64,000 nt of DNA, from contig NZ_KB907978.1 in the NCBI RefSeq assembly GCF_000382265.1, forward strand, positions 124,001 to 188,000, given 5' to 3'. Position 1 is the stretch's first letter. Each line of letters begins with the position of its first letter. Of this stretch, positions 1 through 9,592 are shown one piece after another. Below the pieces are notes generated by a model. That model was not told the DNA's origin. It was given only the letters and a program-made list of their open reading frames with translations, and did not search any database. Position numbers and translations under genes: made by a program. This DNA is from Yoonia vestfoldensis DSM 16212. Lineage in GTDB: Bacteria > Pseudomonadota > Alphaproteobacteria > Rhodobacterales > Rhodobacteraceae.

Positions 1-337
1 CGCCTGCCGCCCCACCCTTCATGCCAAAGCATGGGCCGAGCGACGCCTCGCGGATACAGACCACCGCCTTTTTGCCGATCGCATTCAGCCCGTCACCCAG
101 ACCCACGGTCGTCGTCGTCTTGCCTTCGCCTGCGAGCGTGGGGTTGATCGCGGTGACAAGGATCAGCTTGCCATCAGGGCGGTCCTGCACGGCGTCGATC
201 AGGCGCTGGCTGACCTTGGCCTTGTCATGGCCGTAAGGCACCAGATCGGCGCTTTCGATCCCCAGCTTTGCGCCGATTTCCTGAATGGGGCGCTTGGTCG
301 CGGCGCGGGCGATCTCGATGTCGGATGTGACGGCCAT
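1..337 (-). CDS. fhs: Formate--tetrahydrofolate ligase, N-terminal part (cut by window edge)
   Basis: Only the first 112 codons are present; the gene continues beyond the left edge. The product joins formate to tetrahydrofolate using ATP, giving 10-formyl-THF for one-carbon metabolism in the cytoplasm. The N-terminus [13 protein letters not shown], followed by [20 protein letters not shown], is typical of the family. The nucleotide-binding loop GEGKTTTT is at residues 70-77, followed by [13 protein letters not shown] and the conserved [17 protein letters not shown] segment. The ATG at 337 opens exactly at the family's usual N-terminus. The next gene on the same strand (MOSC protein) ends 46 bp upstream. 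Confidence 0.95.
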   Translation of the reverse strand, partial: MAVTSDIEIARAATKRPIQEIGAKLGIESADLVPYGHDKAKVSQRLIDAVQDRPDGKLILVTAINPTLAGEGKTTTTVGLGDGLNAIGKKAVVCIREASLGPCFGMKGGAAG

Positions 338-383
338 GTGATCTTTCCTGTGCTGACCCTGTCGATGGTCCAAAGCGATAACT

Positions 384-962
384 TCAGGGATTCCAGCCGC
401 GCTGGCCGGGCACATGCAACGTCACGGTGTCCCCCACCCGCACATGGCCTTCGCGTTCGACCCATGCGGTCACGCCGCGCCTGTCCTTGGCCGCCGCCTT
501 GAACCGGTCGCCCGCCCCCGGATGGTCGGCGTTGATCGCCTTGGCAGGCAGATGGCAAGGCTGGTTTTCCATGTCGACGACAATCACCGATCCGTCCGGA
601 AACTGCAGGCGCGACGACGGCGGCAGATGCGTGAAATCGGGAATGCCGCGCACCACCAGCGACGCACCCGCATAGGCCGGATCAAGATCGCCCAGCCCGC
701 AAGCGGCGGCGATCTGCGCCAATTCTTCTGCGGACATGACGCAGAGCTGGCGCACGTTGCGGATTTCGGTGCCGCGTGGATGCTGGCTGATCACGCGCGA
801 ACAGGACGGGCGGGTCAGGCCACCATGCGCCTCGCCGGGGATACCCGCATAGGTCAGTTCCGCCTCCCGCACAGCAACGGATGTCAGGGCGACATCACGG
901 TCCGGCACAAGACCCAGCCAGACAACTTCGCCGATGATCTCTGTCTTCTTCAACGCGGGCAT
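384..962 (-). CDS. MOSC domain-containing protein
   Basis: A 192-residue protein of the MOSC family (C-terminal domain of molybdenum cofactor sulfurases and YiiM-like proteins), which handle sulfur or bind Mo cofactor in the cytoplasm. Visible marks are the conserved AHGGLTRPS region near residues 45-54, [11 protein letters not shown] near 63-73 and the candidate active Cys136 in ENQPC. The ATG at 962 is preferred because residues upstream of it in the frame (a further 39) are Arg-rich and unlike the family, and would run through a repeat element. It lies between ftsH and fhs on the same strand. Its exact substrate cannot be told from sequence. A role for Mo-enzymes such as the XDH encoded at 56-60 kb is only a guess. 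Confidence 0.8.
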   Translation of the reverse strand: MPALKKTEIIGEVVWLGLVPDRDVALTSVAVREAELTYAGIPGEAHGGLTRPSCSRVISQHPRGTEIRNVRQLCVMSAEELAQIAAACGLGDLDPAYAGASLVVRGIPDFTHLPPSSRLQFPDGSVIVVDMENQPCHLPAKAINADHPGAGDRFKAAAKDRRGVTAWVEREGHVRVGDTVTLHVPGQRGWNP

Positions 963-1017
963 GGCCGATCTCCTGATGCTGCGCAACATTGGCCGCGCGC
1001 GGCGCAAAAAGACAACC

Positions 1018-1072
1018 CATCTTCCGAGAAAAAATATCCCCGCCGGAGGCATCCGGCCCCGCAGGGGCCGGA
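1018..1072 (-). repeat. Bipartite dispersed repeat, copy A
   Basis: Read on the minus strand: a 9-bp hairpin (arms around CCGGCCCC-TGC-GGGGCCGG, 1052-1072) followed by the core GCCTCCGGCGGGGATATTT, then TTTCTCGGAAGATG, ending at 1018. The same hairpin-plus-core arrangement recurs at 26206, 41727, 58511 and, in altered form, at 50794 and 61971. This copy lies between the ftsH terminator and the MOSC gene, in the same orientation as both. Confidence 0.8.
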
Positions 1073-1083
1073 GCAGCAATGCA

Positions 1084-1109
1084 AAACGCCGCCCCGTGGG
1101 GCGGCGTTT
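1084..1109 (-). terminator. Rho-independent-type terminator after ftsH
   Basis: Perfect inverted repeat AAACGCCGCC / GGCGGCGTTT around a CCGTGG loop, starting 7 bp beyond the ftsH stop codon and followed on the minus strand by a short TTTT. The T-tract is short, so termination strength is uncertain. Confidence 0.75.
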
Positions 1110-1115
1110 GGTGTG

Positions 1116-3029
1116 TCAGACCGAAGGTTCTGGTTCCAGCCCGCCGTCAGGCGCGCGCGGCTTTTTCGGCTTGGTCTTGGGGATCGCCGTCACCGACGAC
1201 CCGGCAGACGGCGGGGTGCCGCCTTTGTCGTCCGTCGCATGTGGCAGTTCACCCGCCATGACGCGCTTGATCTCATCGCCGGTCAGGGTCTCGTATTCGA
1301 GCAAGCCCTGTGCCAGCCGTTCGAACTCTTCCTTCTTTTCGGTGATGACCTTGTAGGCCAGGTCATAACCGTCCTGAATGAACCTGCGGACTTCTTCCTC
1401 GATCATGACCTTGGTATCGGCCGATACCGAGAGACCAGCGGTGTTGCCCTGATAGCCTTCATGCGCTTCGGCATAATCGATGTTGCCGATCTTGTCGGAC
1501 ATCCCCCAGCGCAGCACCATCGCGCGGGCCAGCTGGCTGGCCTGCTGGATGTCACCGGCAGGGCCGTTGCTGACGGAATCGGGGCCGTATTTGATGATCT
1601 CGGCCGCCTTGCCCGCCATCGTCATCGCAAGACGCTGGTGGCATTCGTCCTTGAACATGTTCAGACGGTCCATTTCCGGCAGGCTCATCACCATGCCCAG
1701 CGCACCGCCGCGCGGAATGATTGTCGCCTTGTAGACAGGGTCGCATTTCGGCAGCTTGATGCCCACGATCGCGTGGCCCGCCTCGTGATAGGCGGTCATT
1801 TCCTTTTGCTCGGCTGTCATCACCATCGACCGGCGTTCAGCACCCATCATCACCTTGTCCTTGGCCGATTCGAAATCGATCATGGTGACGAACCGCCGAC
1901 CGACACGCGCGGCCATCAACGCGGCCTCGTTCACGAGGTTCGCCAGATCCGCGCCGGAAAACCCGGGCGAGCCGCGCGCGATGATCCGCAGATCGACATC
2001 AGGGCCCAAGGGAACCTTGCGCGCATGCACGCCAAGGATCTTTTCGCGGCCCTTGATGTCGGGATTCGGAACCGTGACCTGACGGTCGAAACGACCCGGA
2101 CGCAGCAAGGCAGGGTCAAGCACGTCGCGCCGGTTGGTGGCGGCGACGATGATGACGCCTTCGTTGGCCTCGAACCCGTCCATTTCGACCAGAAGCTGGT
2201 TCAGCGTCTGTTCGCGTTCGTCGTTGCCACCGCCCATGCCGACACCACGGGCGCGGCCAACGGCGTCGATTTCGTCGATGAAGACAATGCAAGGAGCGTT
2301 CTTTTTCGCCTGCTCGAACATGTCGCGCACACGGGATGCGCCGACACCGACGAACATTTCCACAAAGTCAGAGCCCGAGATCGTGAAGAACGGCACGCCT
2401 GCCTCGCCCGCGATGGCGCGCGCAAGCAGCGTCTTACCGGTGCCCGGAGGGCCGACAAGCAGCGCGCCTTTGGGGATCTTGCCGCCAAGACGGCTGAACT
2501 TTTGCGGGTTGCGCAGGAATTCGACGATCTCTTCCAGTTCTTCCTTGGCCTCGTCGATGCCCGCGACATCATCAAACGTCACGCGGCCCGATTTCTCGGT
2601 CAAGAGCTTGGCTTTGGATTTGCCGAACCCCATCGCCCCGCCTTTGCCGCCGCCCTGCATCCGGTTCATGAAATAGACCCAGACACCGATCAGCAAAAGG
2701 AACGGCAGCAAGCTGACAAGGAACGACTGGAACACCGATGTTTCCTGGCTGCGGGCCTCGAACGGGACATTGGCGCCGATCAGCAGATTGGTGATTTCCG
2801 CATCCGATGGCGCGATGGTCGTATAGTTCCGCCCGCCTTCGGAATAGCGCACCCTTTCGCCGTCGATCACGGCATCGGTCACGCGGCCGGATTGGACGGC
2901 TTCAACGAAGGTGGAAAAGCTGCGCGCATCGCCGCCGGTCGTGCTGGCGGGGCTGCTGAACAGGTTGAATAAGGCCAGGACCATCAAGAACATGACGACC
3001 CAAAAGACCATGTTGCGTGCGTTACCCAA
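1116..3029 (-). CDS. ftsH: ATP-dependent zinc metalloprotease FtsH
   Basis: Membrane-anchored AAA+ protease (637 aa, usual length) that degrades misfolded membrane proteins and regulators. Two membrane segments, about residues 7-24 and 101-120, flank a periplasmic loop. The AAA domain has Walker A GPPGTGKT (193-200), Walker B IVFIDEID (248-255) and the SRH region ending RPGRFDR (310-316). The zinc site HEAGH is at 415-419. The start is a TTG at 3029: it has an AGGAG ribosome site 6-7 bp upstream and gives the family N-terminus MGNARN. The alternative ATG at 3011 would delete this. It follows tilS at a gap of 108 bp holding its own candidate promoter, and ends at a hairpin terminator. Confidence 0.97.
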   Translation of the reverse strand: MGNARNMVFWVVMFLMVLALFNLFSSPASTTGGDARSFSTFVEAVQSGRVTDAVIDGERVRYSEGGRNYTTIAPSDAEITNLLIGANVPFEARSQETSVFQSFLVSLLPFLLLIGVWVYFMNRMQGGGKGGAMGFGKSKAKLLTEKSGRVTFDDVAGIDEAKEELEEIVEFLRNPQKFSRLGGKIPKGALLVGPPGTGKTLLARAIAGEAGVPFFTISGSDFVEMFVGVGASRVRDMFEQAKKNAPCIVFIDEIDAVGRARGVGMGGGNDEREQTLNQLLVEMDGFEANEGVIIVAATNRRDVLDPALLRPGRFDRQVTVPNPDIKGREKILGVHARKVPLGPDVDLRIIARGSPGFSGADLANLVNEAALMAARVGRRFVTMIDFESAKDKVMMGAERRSMVMTAEQKEMTAYHEAGHAIVGIKLPKCDPVYKATIIPRGGALGMVMSLPEMDRLNMFKDECHQRLAMTMAGKAAEIIKYGPDSVSNGPAGDIQQASQLARAMVLRWGMSDKIGNIDYAEAHEGYQGNTAGLSVSADTKVMIEEEVRRFIQDGYDLAYKVITEKKEEFERLAQGLLEYETLTGDEIKRVMAGELPHATDDKGGTPPSAGSSVTAIPKTKPKKPRAPDGGLEPEPSV

Positions 3030-3088
3030 GGGGGACTCCTATCACATCGTCAAACAGGCGACAGACTCGTGCCTGTGTGGTTATCATT

Positions 3089-3116
3089 AGAATAGGGACA
3101 AACCGCCGATCTTCAA
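3089..3116 (-). promoter_or_regulatory. Candidate ftsH promoter
   Basis: On the minus strand TTGAAG, a 16-bp spacer and TATTCT lie in the tilS-ftsH gap, about 60-90 bp ahead of the TTG start. TTGAA also resembles the -35 of heat-shock (RpoH) promoters, but the -10 is not a clear CCCCAT type. A hairpin with 6-bp arms (ACAGGC/GCCTGT, 3054-3076) lies in the leader downstream. Placement is by eye only. Confidence 0.35.
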
Positions 3117-3137
3117 TGCGCAAAGCCGTGCGCAGCG

Positions 3138-4340
3138 CTATTCCGCGACAATCTGCGCTGACCAACCTGCGCCAAAACCAGCCAAAGGCGCGGAAATCAG
3201 CGCATCGGCGCGCCAGACTGCGGGGGTTGCCTGCAATGACCGGCGCGGCAGCCCAGTGTCCCGCGAGTCGGGGCAGAGATCGATCCCCGCCCCCAGCGCG
3301 CCCAAGGCAAGGTCGGGCGCATGCGGTCCCGACAGGCGCCAGCGCCCGTCCCAAATCGCATCCGTGGGCAAAATCAAGTCTGCAACAGCCTTCGGTTCGC
3401 GGCTGACGCGCAGCACAGGACCTTCAAAGCTCAGCAGGCAACCGCCCAGCGTCGTCCCTTGCCCATCCAGCAAGGTCCGCATCAGGCGGAGCTGTTCGTC
3501 ACGGCGCGGCGCAGCGAGATGCCGGTTGACCTGCCCCATCGCAGCCAGCACCAGACGGCGCGCCTGTTCCTGCGACAGGGCCTGCAGCGGCAGCGTGATC
3601 AGCACGTCACCGTGCTGGTGCAGCAGGTAGGCGCGCGACAGATCGCCGGTCTGACGGTCAAGCGCCGCCGCTGCCGCACCCATGTTCTGCGCAACCTGCC
3701 CCAAGGCCTGCGGCGTCAGCCCAAGATCAGCCAGAGCGCCTGCGGCCTGCCTGATCCTGATCCGCTCGTAGCGCGGGTCGTCGTTGGAAGGGTCGTCGCA
3801 CCAGAGATGCCCCCGCGCGGTCAGATGGGCGCGCAGCGCGTCCCGTGTCACGTCCAACAGCGGGCGGTGAAAACGCAGACCATCGCGCGCGGTGACGGGG
3901 GCCATGCCAGCCAAGCCGTCCACCCCCGCACCACGCACCAGCGCCATGATGATTGTTTCCGCCTGATCGTCTGCGGTATGGCCAAGCGCAATGTCCGCAA
4001 TCCCCTGTGCCCGCGCCCAGTTGCCCAGCAACCCGTACCGCGCCTTGCGCGCTTGATCCTGAAGGTTTCCGCGCCGGTCCCAGCCGGTCCAGCGCAAGGT
4101 CTGGTGTGGCAGCCCGTAGCCTGCGCAGATATCCGCCACCATCGCGCATTCGTCGGCAGACGACGCCCGCAGCCCATGATCGACCGACGCGACGCTGATC
4201 CGACCGCCGATCGCAGCGGCCAGATGCAGCAGAGCAATCGAATCGCCGCCCCCCGACACCGCAAGCCCGACCGGGGTGCCGCCTTGCAAAAGCGCAACGA
4301 ATCCGGGGGCGCATTGCGGTTGGTGGCGCTTTACTGACAT
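3138..4340 (-). CDS. tilS: tRNA(Ile)-lysidine synthase
   Basis: Cytoplasmic PP-loop ATPase (400 aa) that attaches lysine to C34 of tRNA-Ile(CAU), changing its decoding to AUA. The PP-loop SGGGDS is at residues 29-34 (LAVSGGGDSIALLHL). SVDHGLR, GHTADDQAET and RPLLDVTR in the N-terminal domain are family signatures, and the C-terminal part is the variable tRNA-binding region. It overlaps the 3' end of cpoB by 10 bp, so it is probably translated from the Tol-Pal transcript. ftsH follows downstream, the common tilS-ftsH pairing in alphaproteobacteria. Confidence 0.95.
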   Translation of the reverse strand: MSVKRHQPQCAPGFVALLQGGTPVGLAVSGGGDSIALLHLAAAIGGRISVASVDHGLRASSADECAMVADICAGYGLPHQTLRWTGWDRRGNLQDQARKARYGLLGNWARAQGIADIALGHTADDQAETIIMALVRGAGVDGLAGMAPVTARDGLRFHRPLLDVTRDALRAHLTARGHLWCDDPSNDDPRYERIRIRQAAGALADLGLTPQALGQVAQNMGAAAAALDRQTGDLSRAYLLHQHGDVLITLPLQALSQEQARRLVLAAMGQVNRHLAAPRRDEQLRLMRTLLDGQGTTLGGCLLSFEGPVLRVSREPKAVADLILPTDAIWDGRWRLSGPHAPDLALGALGAGIDLCPDSRDTGLPRRSLQATPAVWRADALISAPLAGFGAGWSAQIVAE

Positions 4341-5152
4341 CCCAGATTTTGCATCGCCAGGCGGGCGTCATTGACAGCGGGGTCATTCGGGAAACGCACG
4401 TTTACCTCGGCCAGTGTCAGGCAGGCATCCTGCGTCTGGCCGATCGCCCCAAGGGACGCACCAAGCCGGAACAGCGATTGGGGCGCACGCTGGCCTGCCG
4501 GATCGGCTGAAAAGGATTCCAGAAACGCGCGCGCGGCGCTGGTGTTCTCGCCCAATCCTTCCAGCGCCTGACCGCGGATGAACGCGGCTTCGGGCGCTAG
4601 CGGGCTTCCCGGATAGGTCGTGGCAAAGGTCGATAGCTGATCCACGGCGCCGCGAAAGTCACCCGAGGCGAGCGCCTCCTGCGCCCGCCGGATGTCGTCC
4701 TGTTCACCGATTGCGACGGCAGGGCCGCCTGTCACAGGCGGAGGGTTGGCGACAGGCACACCTGCCGAATTGTCGACACCACCCAGCGACGGCGTGTCGC
4801 CAAGGTTCGCGATGTCGCAATTGGGTTCCAGTTCGCACAGCCGGAATTCCAGATCGCCGATGCGGTTCGTGCCGTCCACCGTGATACGATTGACCCGGAA
4901 TTCCAGCTCTTCCGCTTTTGAGGTAAGGCGCTGCAATTCCGCCTCGATTGCATTCAGCCGATCAAGCGGGGTCGCCCCGGCAACACCGCTCGACAGCCCG
5001 CCCGTGGTGGACAATTCAGTGCGCAGGCGCTGCACGTCGATGTAAAGCGCCGTCAATTGCTGGCGGATGTCCGCCAGCGTCTGATCCTGCGCAAAAGCGG
5101 GCAAAGGGGCCGCAAGAACGGCACAAACAGCAAGAATTCGGTGCAGCATCAT
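4331..5152 (-). CDS. cpoB: Cell division coordinator CpoB (YbgF)
   Basis: Periplasmic protein (273 aa) that links Tol-Pal constriction to peptidoglycan synthesis at the septum. A signal peptide ends near AFA-Q (residues 19-22), followed by a coiled-coil stretch of about 70 residues (heptad-like from LADIRQQLTALYIDVQRL onward), a Pro/Gly-rich linker and C-terminal TPR repeats (AQEALASGDFRGAVDQL, then FIRGQALEGLGENTSAARAF). This is the standard order for the family. It sits directly after pal (16 bp) as the last canonical gene of the tol-pal cluster. Confidence 0.93.
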   Translation of the reverse strand: MMLHRILAVCAVLAAPLPAFAQDQTLADIRQQLTALYIDVQRLRTELSTTGGLSSGVAGATPLDRLNAIEAELQRLTSKAEELEFRVNRITVDGTNRIGDLEFRLCELEPNCDIANLGDTPSLGGVDNSAGVPVANPPPVTGGPAVAIGEQDDIRRAQEALASGDFRGAVDQLSTFATTYPGSPLAPEAAFIRGQALEGLGENTSAARAFLESFSADPAGQRAPQSLFRLGASLGAIGQTQDACLTLAEVNVRFPNDPAVNDARLAMQNLGCQ

Positions 5153-5168
5153 CGGCCCCCGGTCTGGA

Positions 5169-5702
5169 TCAGCTTGTCAGCGCCGAAAAGGACAAGACCG
5201 TCACAGCCCTGCGGTTCTGGGAATAGCAGGCCTCGTTCGAGCAAACCTCGATCGGGCGTTCCTTGCCATAGCTCGTCACTTCAAGACGGGACGACGGCAC
5301 GCCGCGCGACACAAGATATTCGCGCACCGCATTGGCGCGGCGGAAACCCAGGGCGAGGTTGTATTCGCGCGTGCCCTGTTCATCGGCATGGCCTTCGATG
5401 ACGGCGCGGTAATCGGCATTGGTCAGCAGCCATTGCGCCTGCCCGTCAAGGATGGTGCGGCCTTCGGGGCTGATCGTCGACTGATCGACCGCAAAGAGGA
5501 CACGGTCACCGATTGTCTGATTGAAGAACATCGGGCTGCGCGGGTCGCTGGCGGACCCTGCCATCCCGGCGTTGGCACCAAAGCCATCCGCGCCTGCCCC
5601 CCCGGCACCGCCGACGCCACCTGCGCCAAACCGGTTCGGGTTGGTACAGGCCGCGGTTGCCAGCACCAAAAGCAAAACTGTCGCCTTTGTCATCATCTTC
5701 AT
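5169..5702 (-). CDS. pal: Peptidoglycan-associated lipoprotein Pal
   Basis: Outer-membrane lipoprotein of 177 aa that binds peptidoglycan and TolB. A signal peptide with lipobox ATAAC places the lipidated cysteine at residue 19. A Gly-rich linker (GAGGVGGAGGAGADG) follows, then an OmpA-like C-terminal domain with VIEGHADEQGTREYN and LGFRRANAVREYL, which include the diaminopimelate-binding Asp/Arg positions. Preceded by tolB and followed by cpoB. Confidence 0.96.
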   Translation of the reverse strand: MKMMTKATVLLLVLATAACTNPNRFGAGGVGGAGGAGADGFGANAGMAGSASDPRSPMFFNQTIGDRVLFAVDQSTISPEGRTILDGQAQWLLTNADYRAVIEGHADEQGTREYNLALGFRRANAVREYLVSRGVPSSRLEVTSYGKERPIEVCSNEACYSQNRRAVTVLSFSALTS

Positions 5703-5780
5703 GGGGTGATCCTGTTTATCTGCTCATTTTCATCAGTATAGCATGGTGCCAGCGGTCTGGAAACGGGTCGTGCCGTCCGG

Positions 5781-7094
5781 TCACGGCTGCAATGGCCCCC
5801 AGGACGCGTCCGAGGCTGCGCTCTGGATCGGGACTGCCCGCAGGTTACGGCCGGAAATATCAACCGAGTAAAGCGCGCTTGCCCCATCCGCACCCTGCGT
5901 TTCGCGAGTGAACATGATGACGCGGCCATTGGGCGACCAGGTCGGCCCTTCGTCTAGGAAAGACGAGGTCAGCAAACGCTCTTCCGATCCGTCGGTGCGC
6001 ATCACGCCGATATGGAACCGCCCCGCATTCTGCTTGGTAAAGGCCACCAGATCGCCGCGCGGCGACCAGACGGGCGTGCTGTAACGGCCTTCGCCAAAGG
6101 AAATCCGGCGCGCGTCGCCACCCGAGGATGACATGATGTAAAGCTGCTGGGTCCCGGAACGGTCGCTTTCGAACACGATCTGCGACCCGTCGGGCGACAG
6201 GCTTGGCGCGGTGTCGATCGAGGGTGTGGCGGTCAGGCGCACATGCTGGCCGGTGTCCAGATCGGTGCGGTAGATATCGGTCGTCCCGCCGTTGGACAGG
6301 CTATAGATCACCTGCCGCCCGTCGCGCGAAAACCGCGGGCTGAACGACATCTCGCCGGGGGCTGTGGCGATCTGACGGCGGCCGACATTGGCCACATCCA
6401 GCAGGTTGATGCGCGGAAAACCGGACTCAAAGCTGGTATAAAGCACCTGATCGCCACGCGGCGAGAACCGAGGCGCCAGCACGATATTGCTGCTGTCGGT
6501 CAGGAACTGCACATTGGCGCCATCGTAATCCATGATCGCAAGCCGTTTCAGGCGGTTATCCTTAGGGCCGCTTTCGGCAACAAAAACCACGCGGCTGTCG
6601 AAATAACCGCCTTCGCCGGTGATCCGGCTATAGACGGCATCGGACACTTTGTGGCCCATGCGCCGCCAGCCTGCGGTCGTGCCGGCGAATTGCAGACCGC
6701 TGCCCAGTTCCTGCCCCGAGAAGATATCGAACAGGCGGAATTTCACATTGACCTGATCGCCGTTGACACTGACCGCGCCCACAACCAACGCCTGCGCATT
6801 CACCGCGCGCCAATCGGCAAAGGCAACCGGCTGCACGAAGGAATTGACCTGAGAGATAAAGGCGTTCGCGGGCACTTCGCGAAACAGGCCGGTGCCAGAT
6901 AGGTTCTGCGCGACAAGGCGCGTCAGATCGGACGCAAGCTGTCCGGCCTGCGGATTTTCAGCCTCGAATGTCGGAACCGCAAAGGTGATCGGCTCGATCA
7001 CACCATCCGTGATCGTCAGTCGCAACGGGCCACCCTGCGCAAGCGCCGGTCCCGCGAGCATCAGCGCGATCAGCAACGTCAAAAGTCTTTTCAT
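5781..7094 (-). CDS. tolB: Tol-Pal system beta-propeller protein TolB
   Basis: Periplasmic 437-residue protein that cycles between Pal and TolA. A signal peptide ends at ALA-Q (residues 17-20). It has an N-terminal domain, then six WD40-like blades recognisable as repeats of the type [45 protein letters not shown] and [15 protein letters not shown]. The frame is open 105 bp further upstream, but the ATG at 7094 has an AGAGAAG ribosome site and begins the signal peptide, so it is preferred. A 105-bp gap separates it from tolA. Confidence 0.96.
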   Translation of the reverse strand: MKRLLTLLIALMLAGPALAQGGPLRLTITDGVIEPITFAVPTFEAENPQAGQLASDLTRLVAQNLSGTGLFREVPANAFISQVNSFVQPVAFADWRAVNAQALVVGAVSVNGDQVNVKFRLFDIFSGQELGSGLQFAGTTAGWRRMGHKVSDAVYSRITGEGGYFDSRVVFVAESGPKDNRLKRLAIMDYDGANVQFLTDSSNIVLAPRFSPRGDQVLYTSFESGFPRINLLDVANVGRRQIATAPGEMSFSPRFSRDGRQVIYSLSNGGTTDIYRTDLDTGQHVRLTATPSIDTAPSLSPDGSQIVFESDRSGTQQLYIMSSSGGDARRISFGEGRYSTPVWSPRGDLVAFTKQNAGRFHIGVMRTDGSEERLLTSSFLDEGPTWSPNGRVIMFTRETQGADGASALYSVDISGRNLRAVPIQSAASDASWGPLQP

Positions 7095-7199
7095 CTTCTC
7101 TGCCTCTTTCGCTGCCAGGCATCCCGCCCGGTAAGCATCTTTTCTGCGTCGTAGTGGGGCATATACACGTCGCGCCGCCCGCCTGCACCTGTCTTTCAC

Positions 7200-8327
7200 T
7201 TACCTTGATCGCATACCGCTGGGGTCGAATGTAATCACAACTTCGCGCCACTGGTCATATTTGTCAGCAGGTAGCTGATATCCGCCACGTTGACAGCGCA
7301 GGATCGCGCGGCGCGCCGCGTCGAATGCAATATTGATCGCAGATTGGTCACCGCTAGACGATAGCAAACGCACTTCGTTGTTCACGACTGTTCCGTCGCG
7401 GTTCAGTTCAAAGCCCACGGCGACAGTGACAAGCGAGGCCATAGAGCCGGGATCCACGTTCCAACAACTATTCACCGCAAGGCGGAAACTCTCTTGCTCG
7501 GCCCCGGTCATAGGCGGGCCGGCCTGCACGGCAGGGGCGGAACTGCTTGCGACAGCGGCGGCAAGCGCGTCGGCGACCGCATCGCTAGTGTCGGGGACAG
7601 GTGCGGGTGTCGGCGCGGGGTCCGGCGTGGGGTCTGCGGTCGTTGTTTCTTGTTCGGGCGCGGGCGGCGCGGGGCGCGCTGGACGCGCGACAGGACGGAT
7701 CGAGGTTTCGACCGCGCCGCGCGGACGTTCATCCGCGATGACAATCTCGGTCGCGGTCTGTTCCGGTGCCGTGGCCTCTTGTTCCGGCACGGCGACCTCG
7801 GCGGGCGCGGTGTCATCCGGCACGACAGCCTCGCGCGCGATGTCGGAAACCTCCGCGTCGGGCGGCGGCGGCGCGGTCGGGGTCGACGCGATCCGGTTCG
7901 CGGGGGCCTGCGTCGGGTCATCGCTTGGCGGCAGGTCGGGCGCGGGCACAGGCTCGGCAGGGGGCACCGGCGCCACTGGCGCTGCATCTGTCACGTCGGC
8001 AGGCGGAATTTCAGGCGCGGGCGGCGGCGGTGTCTCGACAACGGGTGGCGCAACGGGTTCTGGCGGCGGCGCAGGCTCTGGCGGGGTTTCGGCAACAGGA
8101 GGCGCTGGCGTTTCCTCGATGACAGGCTGCACGGGCGCGGTGGGCGGCGCGTCGCCGGGGTCGGGCGTGCGGGCCGCCATCATCTGTTCGAATTCCTCGC
8201 CAGACATGATGGACACATCCATGACTTCCATGGGCAGCGGCTGCGATTGCATCCCCCACCCAAGCAGGAGCCAGCCGATCAAACCAACATGGCCGACCGC
8301 AGAGATATACGTGCCAGGCGTCTGCAT
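7200..8327 (-). CDS. tolA: TolA-like energy transducer of the Tol-Pal system
   Basis: Inner-membrane protein (375 aa) that couples TolQR to TolB/Pal. One membrane segment at about residues 9-25 is followed by a long periplasmic arm of Pro, Ala, Val and Glu (runs such as PAPPVAETPPEPAPPPEP), in place of the Ala/Lys helix of enteric TolA. The C-terminal domain of about 100 residues (from ESFRLAVNSCWNVDPGS to VVITFDPSG) has the TonB/TolA fold signature. It is separated from tolR by 1 bp. The low-complexity arm will give weak similarity scores in searches. Confidence 0.9.
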   Translation of the reverse strand: MQTPGTYISAVGHVGLIGWLLLGWGMQSQPLPMEVMDVSIMSGEEFEQMMAARTPDPGDAPPTAPVQPVIEETPAPPVAETPPEPAPPPEPVAPPVVETPPPPAPEIPPADVTDAAPVAPVPPAEPVPAPDLPPSDDPTQAPANRIASTPTAPPPPDAEVSDIAREAVVPDDTAPAEVAVPEQEATAPEQTATEIVIADERPRGAVETSIRPVARPARPAPPAPEQETTTADPTPDPAPTPAPVPDTSDAVADALAAAVASSSAPAVQAGPPMTGAEQESFRLAVNSCWNVDPGSMASLVTVAVGFELNRDGTVVNNEVRLLSSSGDQSAINIAFDAARRAILRCQRGGYQLPADKYDQWREVVITFDPSGMRSR

Positions 8328-8328
8328 C

Positions 8329-8805
8329 TTATCCGTCGGAACCGTCGAAGGTCGGGCCGCCGATATCCGTCACGAGGCCGATGTCGGAAAATCCGCCCGC
8401 ATTCAGCGCGCCCATCACCTCGGCCACGCGGTTCCACGCGTTGGACCCATCGGCGCGCAGGAAGATCTTGTTGCTGGTACGTTCCGCCGCGATGGCGCGC
8501 AGGCGCGTGACAAGTTCAGCAGGCGGCACTTCGGTTTCCTGGATCATCACGACGCCCTGGGCGGTGATTGTCACAGTGAGCGGCTCCTCTTCGTCACCGG
8601 GCAAGGCGGTAGCGGCGGTTTGTGGCAATTCCACCGGGACACCGACGACCGACAAAGGGGCCGCCACCATGAAGATGATCAGCAGAACAAGCATGATGTC
8701 GACGAAGGGGGTGACGTTGATTTCCGACATCGGCAGCGCACGGCGCGACCTGCGGCGGCCCCTGCCGCCACCGCTGTCCACTGTCTTTATGGCACCCGCG
8801 CTCAT
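8329..8805 (-). CDS. tolR: Tol-Pal proton channel subunit TolR
   Basis: Inner-membrane ExbD/TolR family protein of 158 aa. An Arg-rich cytoplasmic tail is followed by INVTPFVDIMLVLLIIFMV (residues 29-47), which contains the membrane Asp36 equivalent to the essential proton-carrying Asp23 of E. coli TolR. The rest is the periplasmic domain. It starts 1 bp after the tolQ stop and stops 1 bp before tolA, so the three are certainly co-translated. Confidence 0.96.
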   Translation of the reverse strand: MSAGAIKTVDSGGGRGRRRSRRALPMSEINVTPFVDIMLVLLIIFMVAAPLSVVGVPVELPQTAATALPGDEEEPLTVTITAQGVVMIQETEVPPAELVTRLRAIAAERTSNKIFLRADGSNAWNRVAEVMGALNAGGFSDIGLVTDIGGPTFDGSDG

Positions 8806-8806
8806 C

Positions 8807-9481
8807 TCAGCTATCCAGTTGCCGGCTCAGGATGGTGGCGAATTCATCGGCGAAAGCCTCGTATCCTGCCACGATCCGGTCACTGTCGGCCGACAGTTTG
8901 TTGTAATAGATGACGGCCGGAATAGCCGCCAACAGGCCAAGGCCCGTCGCCAGCAACGCCTCGGCAATGCCGGGTGCAACCACGGCAAGATTGGTATTCT
9001 GCGCCTCTGCGATCTCGATGAAGGCGTTCATGATGCCCCAGACGGTGCCGAACAGCCCGACGAAAGGGGCCGTCGATCCGACCGTCGCAAGAACCGCCAG
9101 ACTTTTTTGCAGCCGTCCGGATTCCTTGGCGATTGCGACATCCATCGACCTGTCGATGCGTGCGGTCGCCCCCGCGATCAGGCCACCATCCTGCCTGTGC
9201 GACCTGCGCCATTCGAGCATCCCCGCCGCGAAGATCTTTTCGGAGGCGCCGTCAGGGTCAGGGCCGATCTGGTCGAACAATTGATCCAGTGGTTCCCCCG
9301 ACCAGAAGGCGCGGTCGAATATGTCCGCCTCGGTCCTGGCGCGGCGATACTGGATGGTCTTGTCGATGATGATCGCCCAGCACCAGATCGATGCGAAGAC
9401 CAGCATGATCATCACCAGTTTTACGATGATCGTGGCGCGCGCGAACAACGCCCACATTGTGAATTCGTGTGCTACTTCCAT
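8807..9481 (-). CDS. tolQ: Tol-Pal proton channel subunit TolQ
   Basis: Inner-membrane ExbB/TolQ/MotA family protein, 224 aa. Three membrane segments are visible: near residues 13-36 (ATIIVKLVMIMLVFASIWCW), around STAPFVGLFGTVWGIMNAF, and around ALLATGLGLLAAIPAVIYY. The last two contain the conserved Gly, Thr and Pro positions of the proton channel. The ATG at 9481 is chosen over an in-frame GTG at 9523 because it has AGCAGG upstream and gives the normal family N-terminus. It forms the motor with TolR. Confidence 0.95.
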   Translation of the reverse strand: MEVAHEFTMWALFARATIIVKLVMIMLVFASIWCWAIIIDKTIQYRRARTEADIFDRAFWSGEPLDQLFDQIGPDPDGASEKIFAAGMLEWRRSHRQDGGLIAGATARIDRSMDVAIAKESGRLQKSLAVLATVGSTAPFVGLFGTVWGIMNAFIEIAEAQNTNLAVVAPGIAEALLATGLGLLAAIPAVIYYNKLSADSDRIVAGYEAFADEFATILSRQLDS

Positions 9482-9592
9482 GTGCCTGCTCTGCCTGACG
9501 GCCCTGTTCGGGCTCAATTGCACCCATCATTAGCGCAAAGCATAAGCTAAATCCAACCAAACCAGCATCACAAAGCCGAATTGCGCGTGATT

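Noticed and set aside
414..2972. Very long open frame (852 codons) on the plus strand
   Set aside because: It lies antisense to ftsH and the MOSC gene; the translation is His/Arg/Asp-rich without domains. Typical shadow frame of G+C-rich DNA.
7333..8913. Ser/Gly-rich frame that looks like a surface protein
   Set aside because: It is the reverse of the Pro/Ala-rich arm of tolA; low complexity comes from that.
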